A program made the position numbers and the translations under genes. A DNA stretch of 36,518 nt, from the NCBI GenBank assembly GCA_002418835.1, contig DIEX01000027.1:109796-146313 (forward strand), read 5' to 3'. This stretch comes from Spirochaetia bacterium UBA5763 (GTDB lineage Bacteria; Spirochaetota; UBA4802; UBA5550). Below, piece after piece: positions 8,607 through 15,408 of this stretch (the stretch's first letter is position 1; each line of letters opens with the position of its first letter). The notes beneath the pieces were generated by a model. It was given only the letters and a program-made list of their open reading frames with translations. It was not told the origin of the DNA and made no database searches.

Positions 8607-9233
8607 ATGAAACGCTCATTTTTCAGAATTTCTGACACGAAAAGAGACGGAGTTATAGCAGCATGCATAAAGGAATTCGGAACATACGGGTATGAAAAAA
8701 GCTCAACTGACAGGATCATTAAAAGCGCAGGTATTTCCAAGGGGGGATTATATGAATATATATACTCCAAGGAGGACCTTTTCCTCTATATGACAGACTT
8801 TGCATATAAGGCATTGTATGCCCACATAAGGGAACACCTTAAAAAATGCAAAGATGGCATCCCCACAGATATACTTGAAAGGTTCAGGATGGTATCATCA
8901 ATAGCGATAGATTTTTACATTAAAAATCCTGACTACATTAAATTTATTTCTGCAACCGGGCGTCTCACAGATCCTGTGCTTGAGGGGAAGATTAAAAAGC
9001 TCTTCATGAGACAATTCCTCTCCGTTTTCGGAACAATAAGCGGAGACAACCTTCTTTATGACAGGGAGAAGCTCATAGACATACTCATATGGCTCCTTGC
9101 AAAAACAAGAGACGATTTTCTGCACGCCATGGAACAGAATTCCGACAACACACGCAAACTTAAAAAAATATACCGCGAAAACTGGGACTTTTATCTTTCT
9201 GTATTGAAGACAGGAATTTATAAACTGAATTAA
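8607..9233 (+). CDS. TetR/AcrR family transcriptional regulator
   Basis: About 208 residues. The N-terminal TetR HTH is clear: 'DGVIAACIKEFGTYGYEKSSTDRIIKSAGISKGGLYEYIYSKEDLF' (about residues 11-57) matches the family pattern A..lF...Gy..ts...IA..AGvs.G..Y.hF.sKe.L. The remaining helical region is the ligand-binding and dimer domain, ending 'YRENWDFYLSVLKTGIYKLN'. ATG at 8607 is chosen over the TTG at 8598 because GGGGG lies 10 nt before it. No divergent target gene is adjacent; the preceding gene is the membrane sensor and the next is convergent. Ligand and targets are unknown. Confidence 0.88.
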   Translation: MKRSFFRISDTKRDGVIAACIKEFGTYGYEKSSTDRIIKSAGISKGGLYEYIYSKEDLFLYMTDFAYKALYAHIREHLKKCKDGIPTDILERFRMVSSIAIDFYIKNPDYIKFISATGRLTDPVLEGKIKKLFMRQFLSVFGTISGDNLLYDREKLIDILIWLLAKTRDDFLHAMEQNSDNTRKLKKIYRENWDFYLSVLKTGIYKLN

Positions 9234-9238
9234 AACCA

Positions 9239-9324
9239 GGTGCCGGTGCCCATCGGAAGCGGGGGTTTTATGCTCCCGGACAGACAGTATCCGGCACCGA
9301 GGATGAGATTGAATTTATCTCATC
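9239..9324. other. Nested inverted repeats between convergent genes
   Basis: Outer arms GGTGCCGG (9239-9246) and CCGGCACC (9291-9298) enclose an inner hairpin CGGGGG-TTTTATG-CTCCCG. A second hairpin, GATGAGAT-TGAATTT-ATCTCATC (9302-9324), follows. Located between the TetR stop and the stop of the Lys-rich gene. Most simply a bidirectional transcription end, but without a clean T-run. Confidence 0.45.
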
Positions 9325-9332
9325 TTATTAAA

Positions 9333-9602
9333 CTATTTTTTTGGTTCTTCTTTCTTAACTTCTTCTTTCTTATCTTCTTTTTTAACTTTCTTATCTTTCT
9401 TTGCAGGTTTTTTCTTTTTTGGTTCTTCTTTTTTAGCATCTTTTGCATCTTTTGCGTCTGTTTTAGCAGCATCTTTTACAACTTCTTTTGTTGTGTCTGC
9501 AGCTGCTTTTTTTGCATCAGCTTTTGGAGCAGCGAATGCCATTGAACTTACTACAAGTGAAACTACCATCATCATAAGAACTGAAAGTTTGAAATTTTTC
9601 AT
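9333..9602 (-). CDS. Small exported Lys/Ala/Glu-rich low-complexity protein
   Basis: 89 residues: a signal peptide (MKNFKLSVLMMMVVSLVVSSMAFA, cleavage after AFA) and then a mature part made almost only of Lys, Ala, Asp, Glu and Thr, shifting to KKEEPKKKKPAKKDKKVKK near the end. No fold is expected. Start at 9602 because AAGGAG is 8 nt upstream and the signal peptide begins there; the longer frame to 9683 has no such support. A sigma70-like promoter lies just upstream. A highly basic secreted or periplasmic protein could bind anionic envelope polymers or nucleic acid; that is inference. Confidence 0.7.
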   Translation of the reverse strand: MKNFKLSVLMMMVVSLVVSSMAFAAPKADAKKAAADTTKEVVKDAAKTDAKDAKDAKKEEPKKKKPAKKDKKVKKEDKKEEVKKEEPKK

Positions 9603-9630
9603 GAAACATCTCCTTGGAGTTTTAAATTTT

Positions 9631-9658
9631 ATTATACCGGTAAAACCGGGATTTTCAT
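9631..9658 (-). promoter_or_regulatory. Candidate promoter for the Lys-rich protein gene
   Basis: Minus-strand perfect TATAAT at 9631-9636, 16-nt spacer and a weak ATGAAA at 9653-9658. The predicted transcript starts about 20 nt before the ATG at 9602, leaving just room for its Shine-Dalgarno. The spacer contains the short repeat CCGGT-TTT-ACCGG. Confidence 0.45.
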
Positions 9659-9679
9659 TTTTAATAAGAACTGCTAATT

Positions 9680-10072
9680 TCAATTTTTGCTCTTAGCAGT
9701 ACTTTCACTATTTAAGTCTCTGGAATCCTCTTTATCATTTTTGTCAGAAATTATTACAATTGATTCAATACAGAATCCCTTTTCTCCGCACTTGGAATAT
9801 TCTATCTCAACAAGAGGTTTTGTTTTTATATCAAATTTATTGCATATCTCCTTAGATGCTTTGAATTTAACAATTCTCGAATCATGCATTACATATATAA
9901 TTCCACTCGCCGCATCAACTTTTACCAGCCTCCCTATTATCTTAACCTCAGATTCGGATGAACCATACGAAGGGATATTCAGCATAACCCCTATCAAAAG
10001 GATCATATTAAATCTCAATATCATATATCCAATCTGTCTTTGAAGGAATCTGATTCCAGAACTGCGTGACAC
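9680..10072 (-). CDS. Hypothetical exported small protein
   Basis: 130 residues, not a family I recognise. A basic N-terminus leads into one hydrophobic stretch (MILRFNMILLIGVMLNIPSYG, about 17-37), probably a signal peptide. It is followed by a small beta-rich domain ('VKIIGRLVKVDAASGIIYVMHDSRIVKFKAS...') with two Cys pairs (EICNKF, SKCGEKGFC) and a polar tail. GTG at 10072 is chosen: GGAAGG lies 6 nt upstream and the upstream stop codon is only 3 nt away, indicating translational coupling. Second gene of the exported-protein unit behind the sigma54-like promoter. Confidence 0.6.
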   Translation of the reverse strand: MSRSSGIRFLQRQIGYMILRFNMILLIGVMLNIPSYGSSESEVKIIGRLVKVDAASGIIYVMHDSRIVKFKASKEICNKFDIKTKPLVEIEYSKCGEKGFCIESIVIISDKNDKEDSRDLNSESTAKSKN

Positions 10073-10075
10073 ATA

Positions 10076-10480
10076 CTACCTTCCGGATTTTCTTATTTCA
10101 ACAGGTATCTCCGCCCTGATTTCTCCACTTACAGCAACAAGAGCTCCTCTACCTGCATTTACTGCATTAAAAACAACCTTATCCCCGTCAGATTTATCAA
10201 GAATCCCAAAATCGGGGATATCACTCTTAATCTCCCAGTGCATCGCAAAGGGTACTCTTTTCCCTTTACTGTCAAAAGCTGAAACAACAAACTGCATGCA
10301 TCCTCCACGGTAAAGGATCATGCTTTTGGGTGATATTTTTATTATGGCAACCTGATTTTGCAATTCGGATAAACCGTCTGTTTTAATAGTCAATGCACCT
10401 GTAGAAGAAGCTGATGCAATTTCCGAAAAAATTGTTAAAAGAATTAACATGATGAAAACGTTTTTTTTAAAAGCTGCCAT
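10076..10480 (-). CDS. Hypothetical secreted protein with Ig-like (Big2-type) domain
   Basis: 134 residues with a signal peptide (KNVFIMLILLTIFSEIASAS). The mature region resembles a bacterial Ig-like fold: 'VAIIKISPKSMILYRGGCMQFVVSAFDSKGKRVPFAMHWEI', then 'GILDKSDGDKVVFNAVNAGRGALVAVSGEIRAEIPVEIRK'. This matches the pattern 'i.p....l..G.s..f.a.a.D..G..v....W' of Big2/invasin domains. ATG at 10480 with AAAGG about 8 nt upstream. First gene after the sigma54-activator gene and likely its target, given the promoter-like element at 10589-10605. Cellular role unknown; an envelope or matrix component is plausible. Confidence 0.6.
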   Translation of the reverse strand: MAAFKKNVFIMLILLTIFSEIASASSTGALTIKTDGLSELQNQVAIIKISPKSMILYRGGCMQFVVSAFDSKGKRVPFAMHWEIKSDIPDFGILDKSDGDKVVFNAVNAGRGALVAVSGEIRAEIPVEIRKSGR

Positions 10481-10588
10481 ACATCACCTTTAAAATAGAA
10501 TCTCCTGTTCCCGTAATTTTTTCCCGGAGATGAAGGGAAATAAAATACAAGTTTCTGATACCAGGAATCACATCTCGTATATTATATA

Positions 10589-10605
10589 TGCACATTGTGT
10601 GCCGG
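10589..10605 (-). promoter_or_regulatory. Sigma54 (-24/-12) promoter-like element
   Basis: Minus strand reads CCGGCACACAATGTGCA. GG and GC are separated by exactly 10 nt, as in TGGCAC-N5-TTGCA, with GGCAC intact and the -12 element GTGCA. It lies about 110 nt upstream of the secreted Ig-like gene and directly downstream of an NtrC-family activator gene. Confidence 0.55.
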
Positions 10606-10657
10606 AATTTGCGGTCTGATTAATACATAAAAGGGGATGAATTGTTTGCAAAAAAGT

Positions 10658-10690
10658 ACATTTGTTAAAAAATGTCAGGGGTATAATACC
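10658..10690 (-). promoter_or_regulatory. Candidate upstream activator sites
   Basis: Two perfect inverted repeats sit 55-85 nt upstream of the -24 element: ACATTT-GTTAAA-AAATGT (10658-10675) and GGTAT-A-ATACC (10680-10690). The placement fits enhancer sites for a sigma54 activator. Which one binds the neighbouring regulator cannot be told. Confidence 0.4.
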
Positions 10691-10723
10691 ACATTATGGC
10701 AAAAAAACCACGGGTAAAAGAGG

Positions 10724-12142
10724 CTACTTGAATTTATCAGGATCAATATCATATTTTTTAAGAAGCTGCCAGAAGTTCTTCCTGTCAAGATCGGAATCCC
10801 TTGAAGCAGCAGATATATTTCCTTTATTCCTTGAAAGCATTAAGGCTATGTACTGTTTCTCAAAATCCTCAATGACACGCGCCTTTGCATCCCTGTAGCT
10901 CAGGTCAGATAAAACATCATTTCCATGTAATCCGGCAGGTGCCGTTATTTCTGAACGGGATATTCTGTTGTTTCCTATAATTGCTTCGATATCTTTGCAC
11001 TGAATAATATTACCATCACATAATGCCGAGGCGCTCTCAATGCAGTTTTTCAGTTCCCTGACATTTCCGGGCCATTCGTACTCCACCAGCATTGAAATAC
11101 AGCTACCATCAATTTCAACCGGAGTTTTTCTGACAGTATTTAATTCATTTATAAAAGCACGAACAAGCAGTGTAATATCCTCTTTCCTGTTTCTTAATGG
11201 TGGCATATGTATTGTAAGAACTTTAAGCCTGAAGTAGAGATCCTCCCTGAACTCCTTATCCGCAATAAGCTGTTCAAGATCTTTATTTGTCGCAGATATA
11301 AGCCTTACATTAAGGCTTATAGACTTTGAGTCACCTATCCGCCGTATCTCCCTGTCCTGAAGAAAGCGGAGAAGTTTCCCCTGTACATCGATTCCAATAT
11401 CGCCAATCTCATCAAGAAAGATCGTGCCATTATTCGCCTGTTCAAATAACCCGGTTCTGTTTTCATTAGCGCCGGTAAATGAACCTTTCTTAAATCCGAA
11501 GAGTTCACTTTCAAGAAGATTCAGAGGCAACAGACTGCATTGAACAGGGACAAAGGGATTACTGTTCCTATCGCTTCTTCTGTGAATATACCTTGCAATG
11601 ACCTCTTTCCCTGTTCCGCTTTCACCGGTTATCAGAACGCTGAGATTTGATGAAGCAATCTTGTCAGCGAGAGAGATAATCGCAGTCATTCCAGGATTTG
11701 CCGCATTAAGACTTTCACGACCATGCAGAAGATCAATCTCTCTTTTCAGTTTTATGTTCTCCTCAAGGAGAGCGGTATGTTCGATGGCCTTTCTGACAGA
11801 GATCTGTATCTCGTCCCCCTGAAAGGGTTTTGTTATATAATCGAATGCGCCGATCCTTACAGCCTCAACAGCATTTTCGATACTGCCATATGCTGTCACC
11901 ATTATAAACTGGATGCGGGGATCTATAACTGACGCCTTCTCAAGAAATTCAAGCCCATCCATACCCGGCATACGTATATCTACTATCGCAACTGCATACA
12001 TATCCGGCTTAAGCTTATCTATGGCTGCAGATGCGGATGTTTCTATATCAATGATATAACCTTCTTCAGAGAGGATACTTTTAATAAGTTTACACATACC
12101 CTCCTCATCATCAATAATCAGAATCCTGGCTGCGCTCTCCAC
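10724..12142 (-). CDS. NtrC-family sigma54-dependent response regulator
   Basis: 472 residues with three domains. Receiver (1-120): acidic pocket IDDEE, phosphoacceptor Asp55 in VDIRMPG, Lys105 in TKPF. AAA+ (145-380): Walker A GESGTGKE at 173-180, sigma54-contact loop GSFTGA at 220-225 (canonical GAFTGA with Ala to Ser), Walker B GTIFLDEIGD, and 'EFREDLYFRL' with the arginine finger region. C-terminal Fis-type HTH ('GNISAASRDSDLDRKNFWQLLKKYDI'). Start ATG 2 nt after the upstream kinase stop, so a co-translated two-component pair. It should activate the sigma54-like promoter found downstream. Confidence 0.95.
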   Translation of the reverse strand: MESAARILIIDDEEGMCKLIKSILSEEGYIIDIETSASAAIDKLKPDMYAVAIVDIRMPGMDGLEFLEKASVIDPRIQFIMVTAYGSIENAVEAVRIGAFDYITKPFQGDEIQISVRKAIEHTALLEENIKLKREIDLLHGRESLNAANPGMTAIISLADKIASSNLSVLITGESGTGKEVIARYIHRRSDRNSNPFVPVQCSLLPLNLLESELFGFKKGSFTGANENRTGLFEQANNGTIFLDEIGDIGIDVQGKLLRFLQDREIRRIGDSKSISLNVRLISATNKDLEQLIADKEFREDLYFRLKVLTIHMPPLRNRKEDITLLVRAFINELNTVRKTPVEIDGSCISMLVEYEWPGNVRELKNCIESASALCDGNIIQCKDIEAIIGNNRISRSEITAPAGLHGNDVLSDLSYRDAKARVIEDFEKQYIALMLSRNKGNISAASRDSDLDRKNFWQLLKKYDIDPDKFK

Positions 12143-12144
12143 TG

Positions 12145-13584
12145 TTAACCTCCGATTGGCAGAGATATAAAAAACTCCGCCCCTTGCGTATCGTTATTCC
12201 GTACAGTAATCGACCCATTATGTTTTTCGATCAGGTCACTGCAGATTGCAAGACCAAGTCCGACACCACCGGCCTTAGTAGTGAAAAAAGGTGTGAAAAT
12301 TCTGCTGATAATATCATCTTTAATTCCCGGCCCGGTATCGGATATCCTGATCTCTGCCCTGGTTTCTGAATAGGATAGATTGATCTCAGTTTCTCCGGAA
12401 TAATTCATAGCTTCGCATGAATTAAGAATAAGGTTGAAGATAACCTGACGGATCTGTACAGCATCTGCCAGAATATGCGGCGCATTGTCAGGGGTCTTAC
12501 AGGAAATTTTTACACCTCTGAACCTGTCTGTATTAAAAAGCCTGACTGTTTCATTTACAAGGCTTTTTAAATCTGTTTCTATATAATGCGGAGCAGGTGT
12601 ACGGGCAAAATCGAGCATCTGCCCGAGCAGTCTTTTACACCTCTGCGCCTCATTGCTTATATCGTTAATAAACTCCCTGTCCGATTCTGTAATCTCTTTT
12701 CTCTTAAGCAGCAGCTCAGTGAAACCGCATATAACACCAATTGGATTATTAAGTTCATGCGAGATACCTGAAGCAATCTCGCCAACAGCAGCGCGCCTTT
12801 CGGAGATTATCAGTTTCTGCTGATTTGCCCTGATTGCTTCAATCATCATTTCAAAACGTTCTTTCAGGCTCTCCATTTCAGTTTTATCTGTGTCAACAGG
12901 AAACACTCTTTCACTGGCATTCACCATCTCTTCTATCGGTTTCACAATACTCTTGGCGATGAGATAAACAAGTACAACACCAAGGACAATGAAACTGAAT
13001 ATAATCGCATATGAAAGATAAAGGCTATTTGAAGAATACTCCCTCAGTTTTTTTTCACTCTCAGAAATTATGCTTTTATTCCGGGTGATAAGCTGTTCGC
13101 AATCTTCATGAATCGCATTAAAGTGCTCCATTGATTTACCGAGCAGAATATGGACAGCCTGAACCCTTTTACCCTTCTCTATGAGATACATAATATCCCG
13201 GTGAGCCTTTAAATAATGAGAAAACTCCAGCGACAGATCCGAGAGGATATCCTTTTCATCTTCGCTATAAGCAACATCAAATGCTTTATTGTACCAGGAA
13301 TTGAAAGTACTTACGCTGTCATCAAACTCCTTAAGCCACTTTTTATCGCCGTCAAGGATATAGTTTGCCCTTAACTCCTTAAGATTCAGCAAGGCATTTT
13401 CAACATTATAGGCAGCGGTTATACTGGTTAGATTTTTGATCAGGATGGTTCTGTTCACCTCCTGAACCTTATGCAGCATAAAGAAGAGAACTATAAAAAT
13501 CATGACAGCAGGGATCATCATAAACTGGAAAACAATAAGTATTTTATAAGTTATTTTTAAATTCTTGAAGCTTGCTATTTTCAT
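12145..13584 (-). CDS. Membrane sensor histidine kinase (NtrB-like)
   Basis: 479 residues. TM1 (about 13-38), a helical periplasmic sensor resembling a four-helix-bundle MCP domain (39-185), TM2 (190-210) and a HAMP-like linker ('AKSIVKPIEEMV'). HisKA has phosphoacceptor His276 in GISHELNNPIGVI. HATPase shows the N box (NLILNSCEAM), G1 (DTGPGI), F box (FTPFFTTK) and G2 (GVGLGLAI). The HELNNP box is typical of kinases paired with NtrC-type regulators, which fits the gene 2 nt downstream. The signal is unknown. It lies 62 nt after recQ on the same strand, so partial read-through is possible. Confidence 0.93.
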   Translation of the reverse strand: MKIASFKNLKITYKILIVFQFMMIPAVMIFIVLFFMLHKVQEVNRTILIKNLTSITAAYNVENALLNLKELRANYILDGDKKWLKEFDDSVSTFNSWYNKAFDVAYSEDEKDILSDLSLEFSHYLKAHRDIMYLIEKGKRVQAVHILLGKSMEHFNAIHEDCEQLITRNKSIISESEKKLREYSSNSLYLSYAIIFSFIVLGVVLVYLIAKSIVKPIEEMVNASERVFPVDTDKTEMESLKERFEMMIEAIRANQQKLIISERRAAVGEIASGISHELNNPIGVICGFTELLLKRKEITESDREFINDISNEAQRCKRLLGQMLDFARTPAPHYIETDLKSLVNETVRLFNTDRFRGVKISCKTPDNAPHILADAVQIRQVIFNLILNSCEAMNYSGETEINLSYSETRAEIRISDTGPGIKDDIISRIFTPFFTTKAGGVGLGLAICSDLIEKHNGSITVRNNDTQGAEFFISLPIGG

Positions 13585-13646
13585 TGTAAAGCCCCGGATT
13601 CAGAGATAGATAATACTATGGCTCCATAAAAACTTCAATAACTAAA

Positions 13647-15107
13647 TTATCCCTTTTTGCAGTTATCACAGTTATCGCATGTATAATCATGGATATCGAA
13701 ATACCTGTAGATCATTGCACGCCTGCACTCCTCACCTGCCGCGTAGTTCACCATGTCGATAAGCCTCTTGCGATCGCGTTCAATCTTTTCCCGGATAAAT
13801 TCGTCAGCCAGTATCTCATCCGGCAGATCCCCGATGAGCTTCAGGTTACCCGCGTCGATATCCCCTTCGGTTACTCCGTACATATCAAAAATATTAAGCA
13901 CAGTGCGAAGCCTGTGATCACTTCTCTGTTTATAAACAAGCTTCTCCTGCAGTTCATCATATGTGTGAGAATTTACAGCATCACCCAGCGACTTAATCAA
14001 TTCATAGGTCTTTTTAATGAAACCTGCATCGGGATTCTTCCAGCGAAAAAATTCAATCTGAATTTCTATATCGTCACGGAGATAGATGAGAGAGCACTCA
14101 GTGGGGAGCCCGTCACGTCCTCCGCGCCCTATCTCCTGGTAATACGACTCGATGGAGTCGGGGATCTCCGCGTGAATAATCATCCTTATATCAGGGCGGT
14201 CAATACCCATACCAAAGGCATTGGTGGCAAGCATCAGAGGTTTTGACAGTTCCATAAAATCCCGCTGCACCTTCTTCTTCCTTTCAGAGGAGAGTCTGCC
14301 ATGATACACGGAGTACTTCTCCCGCTTCATGTCGAGATACTTCGCAAACCTGTCGAGGTTGCTGATAAGACTGAAATATACAATTGCAGTTCCGCTGCAC
14401 TTCTTCACCATTTTATGAATTATCTGAAATTTCTCCTCTTCATCAATGACATCCTGTACCGAAAGGCGGAGGTTCGGCCTGCATATACCTTCATTAAATA
14501 TTCTGATTTCATCTGCCGGGATTCCGCTCTTTGTGATGATGTCCTGCTGCACAGGCGCCGTTGCTGTTGCGGTGAGTGCAATTGTTACTGGGTTGCCGAT
14601 GAGTGCACGGAACTCAGCTATGCGTGAATAGTCCGGCCTGAAATCGTTCCCCCACTGGCTCACACAGTGAGCTTCATCCAATGCGAGGAGTGAAACCTTT
14701 CTGTCTTTTATGACTTCAATAAATTCCTTTTTCCTGAATCGTTCAGGGGAAACATAGAGCAATTTGTAATCGCCTGTTTTTATCTTCCTGTAACGCTCCT
14801 CCCTCTGACTTTTCATCAGGGAGGAGTTAACATAAGCCGCGTCAACGCCGAGCTTTTTAAGTGAATCCACCTGGTCTTTCATGAGAGCAATAAGCGGCGA
14901 TATAACTACAGTGAGGCCATCAAGGAGTAAAGCCGGCAGCTGGTAACAGAGGGATTTACCCATACCGGTGGGCATCAGCACCAGAGAATTTTCGCCGTTC
15001 AGAGTGCGGAGGATTATCTCCTTCTGTGACTGGCGGAATTCATCTGCGTTGAAGGTTTCTTTCAGCACACGGTATATATCTTTTTCTGTGAAGTTGTTAT
15101 TTGTCAT
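13647..15107 (-). CDS. recQ: RecQ-family ATP-dependent DNA helicase, short form
   Basis: 3'-5' DNA helicase for recombination and fork repair. Visible: motif 0 (FRQSQKEII), Walker A (MPTGMGKSLCYQLPAL), DEAH box (LALDEAHCVSQWG), motif III (ALTATAT), and motifs IV-VI (IVYFS; GMGIDRPDIRMIIHAEIP; YYQEIGRGGRDG). A RecQ zinc-binding segment with four Cys (ECRRA, CDNCDNC) ends the protein. At 486 residues it lacks the winged-helix RQC tail and HRDC domain of the E. coli type. In the aromatic-rich loop the usual WGHDFRP reads WGNDFRP. Start ATG at 15107; it lacks a strong Shine-Dalgarno. Confidence 0.93.
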   Translation of the reverse strand: MTNNNFTEKDIYRVLKETFNADEFRQSQKEIILRTLNGENSLVLMPTGMGKSLCYQLPALLLDGLTVVISPLIALMKDQVDSLKKLGVDAAYVNSSLMKSQREERYRKIKTGDYKLLYVSPERFRKKEFIEVIKDRKVSLLALDEAHCVSQWGNDFRPDYSRIAEFRALIGNPVTIALTATATAPVQQDIITKSGIPADEIRIFNEGICRPNLRLSVQDVIDEEEKFQIIHKMVKKCSGTAIVYFSLISNLDRFAKYLDMKREKYSVYHGRLSSERKKKVQRDFMELSKPLMLATNAFGMGIDRPDIRMIIHAEIPDSIESYYQEIGRGGRDGLPTECSLIYLRDDIEIQIEFFRWKNPDAGFIKKTYELIKSLGDAVNSHTYDELQEKLVYKQRSDHRLRTVLNIFDMYGVTEGDIDAGNLKLIGDLPDEILADEFIREKIERDRKRLIDMVNYAAGEECRRAMIYRYFDIHDYTCDNCDNCKKG

Positions 15108-15160
15108 CAGTCAGCCTTATCCGTTTTTATATATAGCCATGCAGACTAAGTTTTAATTAA

Positions 15161-15274
15161 GTCATTTCGAACGAATATGAGAAATCTATACTTTAATAAA
15201 CCAGTATCTTTTTATCAATTAATAACTGACGCCATTAACAGATTTCTCAGTCGCTATCGCTCCATCGAAATGAC
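15161..15274. repeat. 114-bp imperfect inverted-repeat element
   Basis: Ends are perfect 10-bp repeats GTCATTTCGA / TCGAAATGAC, with further matching inner blocks GAGAAATCT (15179-15187) and AGATTTCTC (15240-15248). This resembles dispersed non-coding palindromic elements. It occupies the recQ-hcp intergenic region. No open frame is inside. Confidence 0.65.
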
Positions 15275-15332
15275 AAAAGAGTATTTCCTTCCCGCATCTC
15301 CACGACAAAATACAAACAAAAACTCCCCCCTC

Positions 15333-15346
15333 TTGATCTGAGTCAA
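15333..15346 (+). promoter_or_regulatory. FNR/HcpR-type operator upstream of hcp
   Basis: TTGAT-CTGA-GTCAA: one mismatch to both TTGAC-N4-GTCAA (HcpR-like) and TTGAT-N4-ATCAA (FNR). It is centred near 15339.5, about 41 nt before a start expected from a -10-like TACACT (15368-15373). That is a class II activation position. The regulator gene itself is not in the window. Confidence 0.6.
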
Positions 15347-15408
15347 TGACTTTTCTTTTAAATAATATACACTGTTAATTATAAAACAATACATTCGGAG
15401 GAATACAA

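Noticed and set aside
9239..9298. Riboswitch (for example c-di-GMP type)
   Set aside because: The nested hairpins lack known aptamer motifs and lie between gene 3' ends, not upstream of a start.
9240..9545. Plus-strand Phe-rich open frame
   Set aside because: Antisense shadow of the Lys-rich exported protein (AAG/GAA codons read backwards as CTT/TTC); no ribosome site.
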